A stretch of DNA of 12,676 nt from an uncultured Oscillibacter sp. (GCA_951800675.1 CATOKC010000100.1:1-12676); one strand, 5' to 3'. Shown: positions 1 to 7,531, counted from the stretch's first letter. Notes: generated by a model from the letters alone, not told the origin. Program-made: numbers and translations.

Positions 1-120
1 GTAGGTGGAGAACCGGTGCTGTGCTGCCACCAGGCCCAGGGCGGAGGCCAGATGAGTCTTGCCCACACCGGGCGGGCCGAGAAAGACTACTTTCTTCCCG
101 TTCTCCTTCCTTCCTTTGAA
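1..120 (-). pseudogene. istB: IS21-family IstB helper ATPase, fragment
   Basis: Read on the minus strand, all 40 codons of this stretch are open and give an IstB-like AAA+ segment: KENGKKVVFLG followed by the Walker A motif GPPGVGKTHLA, then ASALGLVAAQHRF. IstB is the ATPase that helps the IS21 transposase IstA choose a target. The residues normally found before this segment in IstB are not recognisable; the frame instead runs back into the tail of the istA remnant, which is in a different frame. So the istB 5' end and the istA 3' end appear to have been deleted together, with the junction around 115-130. The rest of istB lies off the left edge, so its 3' state is unknown. Family assignment is firm; pseudogene status is inferred from the missing N-terminus. 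Confidence 0.75.
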
Positions 121-506
121 TACGGTATTCGGTACGGAGCGATCTGATTGCCTTCATAGCGGGCCGCCAGCATACTGTCGAGGACTACGACTGCCACATC
201 TTTGCCGATGTACTCCGCTGGCATGGAGTACTGATTTCCGGCGTACGGGATGAGGCAGTCTTTTTTCGCCCGTCTCAGGTTGATCTTATCAATGTACTTG
301 ATCCCGGCCATGAAGTTGTCCCGCGCAAACCGCGCCGTTCGCTCCGCTTTTCCTTTCGTCCGGCCCCGGTATGGACGGCACAGGATGGGCTTGAACCCGT
401 AAAACCCCGCGAAGTCCTCAAACTGCCGGCTCAGTGTGGAGTCCTCCTGCTTCGGCAGCCGCTTGATAACTACCTGTTTGATATTGTCATATTTCTCGGC
501 GTTTTC
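90..506 (-). pseudogene. istA: IS21-family IstA transposase, C-terminal remnant with internal deletion
   Basis: The minus-strand frame reads YDNIKQVVIKRLPKQEDS, QFEDFAGFYGFKPILCRPYR, GRTKGKAERTARFARDNFMAG and later INLRRAKKDCLIPYAGNQY, SMPAEYIGKDVAVV. These are characteristic of the catalytic-core end and C-terminal domain of IstA. Three lesions are visible. An in-frame TAA at 507-509 blocks the frame just upstream of the homology, so the N-terminal half is gone. The join GIKY/IDKINL skips the block, roughly 40-50 codons in intact relatives, that normally separates these segments. The frame closes at a TAG at 87-89, inside the istB fragment. This is a dead element fragment. The sizes of the missing parts are estimated from memory of the family. 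Confidence 0.8.
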
Positions 507-1192
507 TTACATTTTATCATTGGCGCTGACAGTCGGACATCCCGCGGAAAAGCGCCGGAGAAAATGCGTGACCGTCTACGGAAATTCCACGGGACAGGCT
601 GCGGACCGGGAGCGGGGCACAAAGAGAGAACCGGGGAGCGATATCCCCGGCCTTTTCTGCTGGTGGTGCCATAAAATCACCCTTTCGCCATTCTGTCCCC
701 GTCATTGCGTTTTCTCATATGCCCCTACCAGCAAATTCCTCGCTTCGTTACGCGGCATCTTCCAATGGGCCGGACAGTCGAAATACAAGCCGATCCGGCG
801 AGTTTCGTAACTATTTATCGCGCCGATTACCAACCTGCTTTGCTACATTTTTCACTTTGCGGTACAAAGAGAGGATGCGACCTTCATGTTAGGGGAGAGC
901 GTGGTCCTGACTTTGGAACGGCTGCGTCTGGAATAATGGAATGGGGAATGGCGCACAATGAAAAAATGGACTGCAAAATAAGTCATAAAATAGATTTGTA
1001 TAGCACCATAACCCAACAGACGGACTCGGCTGAAAATAAGTGTTAAAAACTTGTCAAATTCATCACATCAATTTTAACGGGGCAAGACAGGCATCTGCGA
1101 CAAATTGCTTAAATTCAATCGTTAAAATAAACAAAATGGCAAATATATCTCTGTGCAATGATATAAATATCCGGCTTTTTTAACAATTTATG
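507..1192. other. Gene-poor region between the IS21 remnant and the TRAP operon promoter
   Basis: No convincing gene is visible. On the minus strand a short open frame from a TTG at 833 to a TGA at 702-704 encodes about 43 residues including YETRRIGLYFDCPAHWKMP and RNEARNLLVGAYEK. Its composition is protein-like, but I do not recognise it and it lacks a properly spaced ribosome binding site. A second minus-strand frame (about 672-517, ATG with AAAGGGTGA before it) is arginine/proline-rich and probably not real. On the plus strand a frame ending at the TAA at 934-936 (MLGESVVLTLERLRLE at its end) may be another gene tail. The stretch reads as a scrapyard of broken mobile-element genes, turning AT-rich after about 950, where it becomes the upstream region of the TRAP operon. 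Confidence 0.5.
1042..1184. repeat. Four GTTAAAA/TTTTAAC heptamers upstream of the TRAP promoter
   Basis: GTTAAAA occurs at 1042-1048 and 1121-1127, and its complement TTTTAAC at 1072-1078 and 1178-1184. Two of them extend into perfect 9-bp inverted arms: ATTTTAACG at 1071-1079 and CGTTAAAAT at 1120-1128. They end just before the -35 hexamer at 1193. They could be binding sites for an additional regulator, or simply reflect AT-rich composition. Confidence 0.35.
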
Positions 1193-1221
1193 TTGACGAG
1201 CATCGGATTAAGTGATATTTT
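1193..1221 (+). promoter_or_regulatory. Sigma-A promoter of the TRAP/isomerase operon
   Basis: TTGACG at 1193-1198 and TATTTT at 1216-1221 are separated by exactly 17 bp. The predicted start is near 1228-1230, giving a leader of about 84 nt before the dctQ ATG. The same two hexamers with the same spacing form the promoter of the facing operon (9622-9650), which supports both. It also argues against the upstream ATG at 1190 being the dctQ start, since that codon precedes the -35 element. Confidence 0.75.
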
Positions 1222-1228
1222 AGATTTA

Positions 1229-1247
1229 CAAAACATCAGATGTTTTG
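1229..1247. promoter_or_regulatory. 19-bp palindromic operator, probable FadR/GntR-type site
   Basis: CAAAACATCAGATGTTTTG is a perfect inverted repeat of two 9-bp arms around a single central base (1238). It begins 7 bp after the -10 element and so covers the expected transcription start, a repressor position. A second palindrome with the same ACATCAGATG core sits at the matching place on the facing operon (9603-9621). The adjacent FadR-subfamily regulator is the obvious candidate binder; that link is inferred. Confidence 0.7.
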
Positions 1248-1312
1248 GGCGGAATACGAAATGCCGTAAAAGCCAAGACTACAGCAGATTATGGAGGCGT
1301 GGGAGGGAAAAT

Positions 1313-1816
1313 ATGAAAAGACTATCAAAATTCATAGACGATCATTTTGAGGAAATGGTTATTGTCATGCTCCTTTCGGTTATGACAGCGGCGATCTTCT
1401 ACCAGGTGATTATGCGCTATCTCTTTAATAAGGCGCCATCGTGGACAGAGGAACTGACGCGGTATGCCTTTATTTGGTGCGCCTACTTCGGCGTTTCTCT
1501 GGGAGTAAAAAGAAACGCCCACATCAGCGTTATGGCGGTGATCGACCTGCTTTCTCCCAAGAATCGGAAAAAAATGTACATGATCGCGAACGTGATCTTC
1601 CTGGCCTTCTCGGTGATTATTTTAAAGCTTGGCGTGGAGACAACCATGTCCATCGCCAAGCTGGGAAGAAAATCAGCCGCGTTGGAAATCCCCATGTGGA
1701 TTGTATACGCGGCGCTGCCGGTGGGCTTCGCTTTCATCATTCTGCGGCTGATTCAGGCAATTTATGGTCAGATCCGGGATATCCGGAGACAAAACGAGGA
1801 AGACGCGGCCGGCTGA
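1313..1816 (+). CDS. dctQ: TRAP transporter small membrane subunit (DctQ family)
   Basis: Small permease subunit of a tripartite ATP-independent periplasmic-type (TRAP) transporter. It pairs with the DctM subunit to form the membrane part that takes up organic or sugar acids using an ion gradient. The 167-residue product has four hydrophobic segments at roughly residues 14-34, 51-66, 88-108 and 127-149, the normal DctQ layout. It carries the family hallmark SWTEELTRYAFIW (43-55), followed by the conserved loop around RNAHI (68-71). Start choice: ATG at 1313 has GGGAGGGAAAA directly before it. A longer frame opens at an ATG at 1190, but that codon lies upstream of the -35 element and would add 41 residues unlike DctQ. 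It is the first gene of the operon, 63 nt before dctM. Substrate cannot be read from this subunit. Confidence 0.92.
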   Translation: MKRLSKFIDDHFEEMVIVMLLSVMTAAIFYQVIMRYLFNKAPSWTEELTRYAFIWCAYFGVSLGVKRNAHISVMAVIDLLSPKNRKKMYMIANVIFLAFSVIILKLGVETTMSIAKLGRKSAALEIPMWIVYAALPVGFAFIILRLIQAIYGQIRDIRRQNEEDAAG

Positions 1817-1879
1817 CAGATATGGGCCGAAAGCCGGTGACTTTTTTACGAGAAGGCCGGTATTCAGAAAGGAGCGATT

Positions 1880-3157
1880 ATGGTTCTATTTTTTTTCCTG
1901 GCGATCGCCTTAATTCTTGGCGTGCCGGTGGGCATCTCTCTTGGAGTGGCTTCTATCGGCGGTATTTTGGCTAGTGATGGGGCATACCAGCTTCATTTGA
2001 TTACCCAAAGCATGATTACGGCGCTGGATTCTTTTCCTCTGATGGCGGTTCCCTTTTTTATTCTGGCGGGCGAAATTATGGGGCAGGGTGGCATTTCCAA
2101 ACGGCTTTTGAGTACGGCGGAGGCTTTTTGCGGGCATTATACCGGCGGCCTCGGCGCGGTGGCAATTGTCGCCTGCATGTTCTTTGCCGCGGTATCCGGC
2201 TCGGCTCCGGCGACTACTGCCGCCATTGGCGGGATTATGATTCCAACCATGATTGCCAAGAAATATGGCGACGGCTATTCCGCCGGACTGACGGCGGCTG
2301 CCGGCAGCATCGGCGTTATGATTCCGCCCTCCATTCCGGCCGTTATTTATTCTGTGTCGGCCAACGCCTCCATTTCGGACATGTTCATGGCTGGCATAGT
2401 GCCGGGAATTCTGGTGGGCGTGGGCCTGTGCGCGTTCAACTGGTTTCACTGCCTGGGCAATCATGACATTGTTAAAAGCGAACGGCGTTATACCATGCGC
2501 GAAAAGCTGCGGATTGTCTGGGAGGCAAAGTGGTCCTTGCTCATGCCGATCATCATTCTTGGGGGCATTTACGGCGGCATCTTCACGCCAACGGAGTCGG
2601 CGGCTATCGCGGTGGTATACGGCCTGATTGTCAGCCTGTTCCTCTACCGGGATATTCGCTTTAAGGACCTTTATCAAATCTTTGCCAAATCTGGACTAAC
2701 GACGGCCACAGTCCTTATTATCATGGGCACTGCGTCTACCTTTGGGCGGCTTTTGAACCTGGAGTCGATTCCGACCGATGTGGCCAACGCTATGACCGCT
2801 CTGACAGACAACAAATATATTATTTTGCTGCTGATCATCGCGCTTTTACTCTTGGTGGGCTGCTTCATGGAAACGTTGGCCGCCATTATCATTCTGACGC
2901 CGATTCTGCTTCCGGTGGCCAACGCGGTGGGAGTGGACACGGTACATTTTGGGGTCATCATGATTGTCGGATTGGCAATCGGATTCATCACACCGCCACT
3001 GGGCGTGGATTTGTTTGTGGCTTCCGGAATTGCTAAAATTTCGCTGGAGAAGATATCCAAAGCGATTATAAAGCCTTTGCTTGTTATGGTGGCGATTTTG
3101 CTGTTGATTGCGGTCTGCCCGCCTCTCGCCACATTTATTCCAAGCTTGATGAAGTAA
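1880..3157 (+). CDS. dctM: TRAP transporter large membrane subunit (DctM family)
   Basis: The large permease subunit that carries the transport path of the TRAP system. The 425-residue length is normal for the family and the protein is hydrophobic almost throughout, with roughly a dozen membrane or re-entrant segments. Family motifs are in order: PFFILAGEIMGQGGISKRLL, then AAVSGSAPATTAAIGGIMIP, then GYSAGLTAAAGSIGVMIPPS, a central FTPTESAAIAVVYG, and near the end FITPPLGVDLFVASGIAKIS. Start: ATG 1880 with AAAGGAG about 6 nt upstream. It follows dctQ by 63 nt and precedes the binding protein by 67 nt with no terminator between, so the three are cotranscribed. The Q-M-P order, with the binding protein last, is less common than P-Q-M. 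Confidence 0.95.
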   Translation: MVLFFFLAIALILGVPVGISLGVASIGGILASDGAYQLHLITQSMITALDSFPLMAVPFFILAGEIMGQGGISKRLLSTAEAFCGHYTGGLGAVAIVACMFFAAVSGSAPATTAAIGGIMIPTMIAKKYGDGYSAGLTAAAGSIGVMIPPSIPAVIYSVSANASISDMFMAGIVPGILVGVGLCAFNWFHCLGNHDIVKSERRYTMREKLRIVWEAKWSLLMPIIILGGIYGGIFTPTESAAIAVVYGLIVSLFLYRDIRFKDLYQIFAKSGLTTATVLIIMGTASTFGRLLNLESIPTDVANAMTALTDNKYIILLLIIALLLLVGCFMETLAAIIILTPILLPVANAVGVDTVHFGVIMIVGLAIGFITPPLGVDLFVASGIAKISLEKISKAIIKPLLVMVAILLLIAVCPPLATFIPSLMK

Positions 3158-3224
3158 GACCGCGCAATGCTATTATAAACTAGCGGGAGCTGTTTATAAA
3201 AATGATTTAACAGGAGGAAAAGAC

Positions 3225-4298
3225 ATGAAGAGGAATCTCGCGAAGCGGACCCTGACCGGCATCCTGGCCGTTTTCATGCTGGCAACCCTGGTGGGCTGCG
3301 GCGGGGAGGGCGGCTCAACCCAATCGCCCAACGTAGAGAGCAGTACGCCGGCCGGCGGTTCTGAAGCTTCCGGTGACGGCAAAACCGTGACGATTATTTC
3401 CGCCGGAAACAACCCGGAGGAACACTTCCAGAGCATTGCGATGGATGCCTTTGAGGAGTATGTGGAGGAGCACTCTGGCGGAACGATGCAGGTGGATACG
3501 TACCCCAACCAGCAGATGGGCGCGGATGGCGAAGTTTTAGAGGGAACTCAATTGGGGAATATCCAGGTGGGTTATGCCAATTGTTCCAATGTGGCTACAG
3601 TGTCCGACGCTCTGTATGTTCTGGACCATCCCTTCTTGTTCGGCAGCGACGAACAGGCTTACGGCGTTTTGGACGGCGAGGTAGGCGATTATCTGCTGAA
3701 CACGCTGGAGGGCGCCGGCTTGGTGGGCCTGGGATGGCTGGATAATGGCTTCCGGGAGTTGACCTGCAATGTCGAGGTCCATTCCCCCGCGGATTTGAAG
3801 GGCCAGAAAATCCGTACCATGGAGAACGCGCTTCAAATGGCGGCATGGGAGATGCTGGGCGCCTCTCCGACGCCGATGGCTTACAGCGAAGTTTTTACCG
3901 GCTTGCAGCAGCACACGATAGACGGACAGGAAAACCCCATCGGCAACATTGCTTCCATGAAATTTTATGAGGTTCAGGACTACTGCATATTCACCAATCA
4001 CATTTACAGCGCGAACCCGATCTTCATGAATAAGGCTTTCTTCGACAGCCTGACTGCGGATCAGCAGCAGATTGTGCGGGAGGCCGCGGATTACGCTGTA
4101 CAGGTTTCCCGTGAGAAGCGCCAAGAGCAAGATCAGGATTATTATAAGACCATTGAAGAAAACTGCACCATTGTTCAGCTGACGGAGGATGAACAGGCTC
4201 AGTTCCAAAATGCGGTAGCCGGCATGTACGACAAGGTAGTCGAAAAGACCGGACAGGAAGTTGTTGACATGATGTACGAGGCCTGCGGCCTGAAATAA
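3225..4298 (+). CDS. dctP: TRAP transporter substrate-binding lipoprotein (DctP family)
   Basis: Extracytoplasmic solute receptor that delivers the substrate to the DctQM permease. Residues 1-24 form a lipoprotein signal peptide with lipobox LVGC, so Cys25 should be lipidated and the protein tethered to the outer face of the membrane. A Gly/Ser-rich linker runs to about residue 51, followed by the DctP fold. Visible family motifs are LKGQKIRTMENALQ, in which Arg197 is at the position of the conserved Arg that salt-bridges the substrate carboxylate, then LGASPTPMAYSEVFTGLQ and TIDGQENP (231-238). A carboxylated ligand is therefore likely. Given KDG kinase and KDPG aldolase nearby, a sugar acid such as a hexuronate or aldonate is the best guess, but no residue here proves it. 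AGGAGG lies 8 nt before the ATG. A hairpin follows the gene. Confidence 0.93.
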   Translation: MKRNLAKRTLTGILAVFMLATLVGCGGEGGSTQSPNVESSTPAGGSEASGDGKTVTIISAGNNPEEHFQSIAMDAFEEYVEEHSGGTMQVDTYPNQQMGADGEVLEGTQLGNIQVGYANCSNVATVSDALYVLDHPFLFGSDEQAYGVLDGEVGDYLLNTLEGAGLVGLGWLDNGFRELTCNVEVHSPADLKGQKIRTMENALQMAAWEMLGASPTPMAYSEVFTGLQQHTIDGQENPIGNIASMKFYEVQDYCIFTNHIYSANPIFMNKAFFDSLTADQQQIVREAADYAVQVSREKRQEQDQDYYKTIEENCTIVQLTEDEQAQFQNAVAGMYDKVVEKTGQEVVDMMYEACGLK

Positions 4299-4313
4299 CC
4301 AGAGGGGCCGGCG

Positions 4314-4349
4314 GAGGCAGGGCTGCCGTTTACGCGGCGGTTCTGCCTC
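4314..4349 (+). terminator. Hairpin between dctP and the isomerase gene, possible attenuator
   Basis: GAGGCAG (4314-4320) pairs with CTGCCTC (4343-4349), and the stem continues inward through GGCTGCCG and CGGCGGTT with some G-U pairs, leaving a TTTACG loop. Only a short TCTTTCC follows, so termination would be partial. Such a structure would favour transport transcripts over the downstream enzyme genes, or protect the 3' end of the dctP message. Confidence 0.5.
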
Positions 4350-4383
4350 TTTCCATCAGCCCGAGCCTTGATTAGGAGAAGCT

Positions 4384-5268
4384 ATGAAACTATGCTATAA
4401 TGAAGCGTGCGGCCGGGATTGCTCCACGTTGGAGACGGATCTGCGCCTGTGCGAGGAATTGGGGTTTGACTATATAGAGATTCGCTTGGACATGTTAAGC
4501 CGCTATCTGTGGACCCACACGATGGGAGAGCTGCGGAATTGGTTCGCTTCCCACAGGCTGAAGCCGCACGCCTTGAATGCGGTCTACCTTCAAGGCGGCC
4601 TGCTTAGCGAAAGGGCGTCTGCCGGTGAAAACCAAAAATTCTTAGAACAATTTTGCTTTGCCCTCTATGCGGCGGAGGAGCTGGGAAGTGGGGCGGTTAT
4701 TGTGGTCCCTCCTTTTTCGCTGGACGGTGGCCCCTACCAAGGCGAGCGGGAGGAAGCCGAGGCGGACTGCGTGCGGATGCTGAGTCATTTGGGAAGGCTG
4801 GCGGAGGAGCGGGGTATTCGCCTCTGCTTTGAGATCGTGGGCCTGCGAAAGAGTGCGGTGCGAACGATGGACGCCGCGAAACGAGTGGTGGAAGCCGTAA
4901 ATCTGCCGAATGTGGGCTACGTGGTGGACAGCTATAATTTGTACCTATACCATCAGATGAACGACTTTTCCGGAATGGCGTCTCTCGGGCTTGAACGGCT
5001 GTTCGCGGCTCATATCAACAACGCGGACCTTGTTCCTGAAGAGGAGATGGCGCAGAGCTGCCGCCGTTTTCCGGACCAGGGAGTTGTGAACCTGGACAAT
5101 TACTTGCGCGCGCTCCGGGAAATGGGCTATGACGGGATGATATCCGTTGAGACATTCCGCCCGGAGTACTGGCGGCGGCCGCCGGAATGGGTGGTTCGGA
5201 CAGCCTATGACACCACCAGGGAAGTTCTGGAGCGAAACGGCTGCTGGGAGAAGGAGGATACGCTGTGA
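4384..5268 (+). CDS. Sugar phosphate isomerase/epimerase, xylose-isomerase-like TIM barrel
   Basis: A 294-residue member of the AP-endonuclease-2/xylose-isomerase-like TIM-barrel superfamily, the fold of IolE, IolI and D-psicose 3-epimerase-type enzymes. The metal ligands follow the usual Glu-Asp-His-Glu pattern: Glu150 in LCFEIVG, Asp182 in VVDSYN, His210 in AAHINN and Glu256 in ISVETF. A divalent-metal isomerase or epimerase of a ketose, keto-acid or keto-inositol-like substrate is expected. In D-psicose 3-epimerase-like enzymes the Asp motif is DxxH and the His helps bind substrate; here it is DSYN, with Asn185 at that place, so the substrate may be atypical. TAGGAGA precedes the ATG. The gene overlaps the next by 4 bp (GTGA), which suggests coupled translation and a joint pathway step with the oxidoreductase. 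Exact reaction unknown. Confidence 0.85.
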   Translation: MKLCYNEACGRDCSTLETDLRLCEELGFDYIEIRLDMLSRYLWTHTMGELRNWFASHRLKPHALNAVYLQGGLLSERASAGENQKFLEQFCFALYAAEELGSGAVIVVPPFSLDGGPYQGEREEAEADCVRMLSHLGRLAEERGIRLCFEIVGLRKSAVRTMDAAKRVVEAVNLPNVGYVVDSYNLYLYHQMNDFSGMASLGLERLFAAHINNADLVPEEEMAQSCRRFPDQGVVNLDNYLRALREMGYDGMISVETFRPEYWRRPPEWVVRTAYDTTREVLERNGCWEKEDTL

Positions 5269-6338
5269 AAAAATTAAGAACAGGAATTATTGGCTGCGGA
5301 AAGGTCGCCGACTTCCACGCGAAGGCTCTCGCCTCCCTGGAGGAGTCGGAGTTTGCGGCGGTCTGTGGACACACAATGGAGAAAACTGTCCGTTACGCGG
5401 GAAAATATGGAGTCAAGCCCTATACAAGCATCTCTCAAATGATCGAGGAGAATCAATTGGATGCGGTAGCGATCTGCACCCCCCATACGATTCACGCGGA
5501 AAACGTCGAGGAGGCCGCTGCCTGCGGGTGCAGCGTAATCGTTGAAAAACCGCTGGCATCTTCCTATAATGATTGCCTTCGGATTGTGGAAGCCGGCAGG
5601 AAAAACGGCGTGACGGTGGGGCAGATTGTGCAAAGACGATTTTATCGGCCCTGTATGCGCGTGAAAGAGGCCATTGACGCCGGGAAGCTGGGCACACCCA
5701 TCCTGGGCATGGTCAATGTGTTAAGCTGGCGGGACGAGAACTATTATCAAAGTGACCCCTGGAGAGGAACCTGGCAGGGAGAGGGCGGCGGCGTCATGGC
5801 GACACAGGCTACTCACCAGATTGACCTGTTGCTGTGGTATATGGGAAAGGCGAAACGGGTTTACGGCATCGCCAAAAATTTCAATCACCCCTACATTGAG
5901 GTAGAAGACACCGCCGTCGCTGTGGTGGAATTTGAAAATGGCGGGCTGGGGAATTTGGTGATGACCAACTCCGCCAATCCGGCGCTCTATGGAAAGGTCC
6001 ATGTTGTGGGCACGAACGGAGCAACCGTGGGAGTGCAGACGGACGGCGGGGCGATGTTTATTGCCGGAATGTCGGAGATTGCGGAGCCGCCCTATAATGA
6101 TATTTGGACGATTGAGGGCGAAAGCGACGGATTGCCGAAGATGCAGGAGGAGGATCGCGCGTTCTTCAACCACACGGACCCGATGTATTACTATCACCGG
6201 CTGCAAATCAAGGACTTCCTGGACGCCCTGTTAGAGGGGCGCCGCCCCTTGGTGGATGCCGAGGAGGGAATGCGGACAGTCCAACTGTTTAACGCGGTTT
6301 ATGAGGCCACAAAGACCGGAAAGGTGGTTGAGCTTTAA
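5265..6338 (+). CDS. Gfo/Idh/MocA family NAD(P)-dependent oxidoreductase
   Basis: A 357-residue sugar or sugar-acid dehydrogenase of the Gfo/Idh/MocA family. The N-terminal Rossmann domain begins with GIIGCGKVADFHAKAL (residues 7-22, the dinucleotide-binding GxGxxA form). The EKPLA motif with the catalytic Lys95 follows. The C-terminal domain has the family's GGGVMATQATHQIDLL with His184 and Asp187, matching the catalytic HxxD pair. It should oxidise or reduce a hydroxyl of a sugar, inositol or sugar acid; the specific substrate cannot be read. The start is GTG at 5265, inside the stop of the upstream isomerase and preceded by AAGGAGG at about 8 nt. The neighbouring isomerase suggests an oxidise/isomerise/reduce scheme on the imported compound. 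It is the last gene of the plus-strand operon, ending in the convergent terminator region. Confidence 0.9.
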   Translation: MKKLRTGIIGCGKVADFHAKALASLEESEFAAVCGHTMEKTVRYAGKYGVKPYTSISQMIEENQLDAVAICTPHTIHAENVEEAAACGCSVIVEKPLASSYNDCLRIVEAGRKNGVTVGQIVQRRFYRPCMRVKEAIDAGKLGTPILGMVNVLSWRDENYYQSDPWRGTWQGEGGGVMATQATHQIDLLLWYMGKAKRVYGIAKNFNHPYIEVEDTAVAVVEFENGGLGNLVMTNSANPALYGKVHVVGTNGATVGVQTDGGAMFIAGMSEIAEPPYNDIWTIEGESDGLPKMQEEDRAFFNHTDPMYYYHRLQIKDFLDALLEGRRPLVDAEEGMRTVQLFNAVYEATKTGKVVEL

Positions 6339-6360
6339 AAGACGCGACTGTGAAGCGCGA

Positions 6361-6382
6361 GCGGAGCGTTAAAACGCTCCGC
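6361..6382 (+). terminator. Hairpin after the oxidoreductase gene
   Basis: GCGGAGCGTT (6361-6370) and AACGCTCCGC (6373-6382) form a perfect 10-bp inverted repeat with a two-base centre, realistically an 8-9 bp stem with a small loop. The following CCGCTTTG is only weakly T-rich. It lies 23 bp after the plus-strand operon and is probably part of its terminator together with the palindrome downstream. Confidence 0.5.
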
Positions 6383-6413
6383 CCGCTTTGAGGATAGAGG
6401 ACGCCGAAACAGT

Positions 6414-6460
6414 AAAAAACCGGCAAGGAAGCCGCGTCTGATCAGACGCGGCTTCCTTGC
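6414..6460 (-). terminator. Strong intrinsic terminator of the kdgK operon, 38-bp perfect palindrome
   Basis: Bases 6423-6460 are a perfect self-complementary 38-mer (19 bp per arm, GCAAGGAAGCC at the outer ends, TGATCA at the centre). On the minus strand it is followed by CCGG and a TTTTTT tract (complement of 6414-6419), the classic layout for terminating transcription coming out of kdgK, which stops 31 bp away. The stem would also hinder plus-strand transcription, separating the two convergent operons. Confidence 0.85.
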
Positions 6461-6490
6461 TTCGCTGTGTGTGGGGCGGGGCGGCGGTTC

Positions 6491-7519
6491 TTATCTTTGC
6501 ACCCGGCCGGAACCGTCGCCGTTCATGAGCTTTTCGACGTCTGAGACACTTACGCGGTTGAAATCCCCGGGGATGCTATGTTTCAAGCAAGAGGCCGCAA
6601 CAGCGAAGCGCAGGGCTTTCTCCCGGTCTTCGGCGTAGGTGTTCAAGCCGTAAATCAATCCTCCGGCAAAACTGTCTCCTCCGCCAACCCGATCCACGAT
6701 ATCCCGAATTTCGTATTTGGGGGAAACGTAAAAATGAGTTCGGTCATTCAGACAGGCGGCCCAGCTATTCCAATCGGCGCTGTGGCTTTCCCGCAGCGTA
6801 ATGGCTATCATTTTCATATTGGGATAGGCGGCGAGAACCCTGTCGCTGAGGTCCCGGTAGCGATCCTGATCCAGTTCGCCGGACTCTACCACTATGTCCG
6901 CGGAAATCTCCAGGGATTTTTGCACGTCCTCCTCGTTGGCGATGGCGATATCTACGTATTTGGCGACCTCCCGCATGACTTCGGCGGCGCGTTTGCCGTA
7001 TTTCCAGAGATTCTTCCGGTAGTTCAAGTCACATGAGATGGTAATTTTGCGCCGCTTCGCTTCCTGGATGCTCTCCAGGGTCAGCTCCATAGCGCTCTTA
7101 GAAATGGCCGGAGTAATTCCGGTGACGTGGAACCAATTCACTCCCTCCAGAGCCTTCTCCCAGTCAATGGAACCGGCCTTGGCTAGCGCTATGGAGGACC
7201 CGGCCCGGTCATAAACCACTTTAGTGGGCCGCTGGGCTGAGCCGGCCTCCAGGAAATAGATGCCCATTCGCCCCTCGCTCCGCTGGACGCGGGAAACGTC
7301 CACATCAAATCGGCGCAGTTCTCGGACGCAGGCGTCTCCGACGGCGTTGTCTGGCAAAACGGTTAGGAAGCCGGCGTCCATGCCGTAGTTGGACAGGGAC
7401 ACCGCCACGTTGGCTTCTCCGCCTCCGAAGGTGGCCTCCAGGGTGGGAGACTGAAAGAGGCATTCCTGCCCGGGGGATTTGAGACGAAGCATAATCTCTC
7501 CAAAGGTTAAAACTTTCAT
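6491..7519 (-). CDS. kdgK: 2-keto-3-deoxygluconate kinase, PfkB family
   Basis: Phosphorylates 2-keto-3-deoxy-D-gluconate (KDG) to KDPG, the substrate of the aldolase encoded just upstream. The 342-residue protein has the ribokinase/PfkB features in order: an N-terminal sugar-binding motif [16 protein letters not shown] (31-46), typical of KdgK-type kinases, and the C-terminal signature [13 protein letters not shown] (276-288). In that signature Asp282 is the expected catalytic base and the GGGD turn forms the anion hole. The usual wording is DTVGAGDSF, so Arg and Gly replace Thr and Ala; this is a mild variation. ATAAGGAGAACACAAG precedes the ATG, and the gap after the aldolase stop is 12 nt, so the two are tightly cotranscribed. 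Other PfkB substrates are possible, but pairing with KDPG aldolase makes KDG most likely. Confidence 0.9.
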   Translation of the reverse strand: MKVLTFGEIMLRLKSPGQECLFQSPTLEATFGGGEANVAVSLSNYGMDAGFLTVLPDNAVGDACVRELRRFDVDVSRVQRSEGRMGIYFLEAGSAQRPTKVVYDRAGSSIALAKAGSIDWEKALEGVNWFHVTGITPAISKSAMELTLESIQEAKRRKITISCDLNYRKNLWKYGKRAAEVMREVAKYVDIAIANEEDVQKSLEISADIVVESGELDQDRYRDLSDRVLAAYPNMKMIAITLRESHSADWNSWAACLNDRTHFYVSPKYEIRDIVDRVGGGDSFAGGLIYGLNTYAEDREKALRFAVAASCLKHSIPGDFNRVSVSDVEKLMNGDGSGRVQR

Positions 7520-7531
7520 CTTGTGTTCTCC

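Noticed and set aside
1190..1312. N-terminal extension of dctQ from the ATG at 1190
   Set aside because: This ATG precedes the -35 element of the operon promoter, and the extra 41 residues do not look like a DctQ N-terminus. The ATG at 1313 has a proper ribosome binding site.
1910..2677. Minus-strand 255-codon frame opposite dctM
   Set aside because: His/Arg/Asn-rich composition typical of an antisense frame; dctM has all family motifs on the plus strand.
4951..4959. A third CATCAGATG copy, inside the isomerase gene
   Set aside because: It encodes His-Gln-Met in frame, lacks the flanking AAA/TTT arms of the two promoter palindromes, and one chance 9-mer match in a window this size is not surprising.
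6434..6449. TCTGATCAGA-like centre of the palindrome as a regulator operator
   Set aside because: It sits at the 3' ends of both operons and is followed by a T tract, so a terminator explains it without a binding protein.
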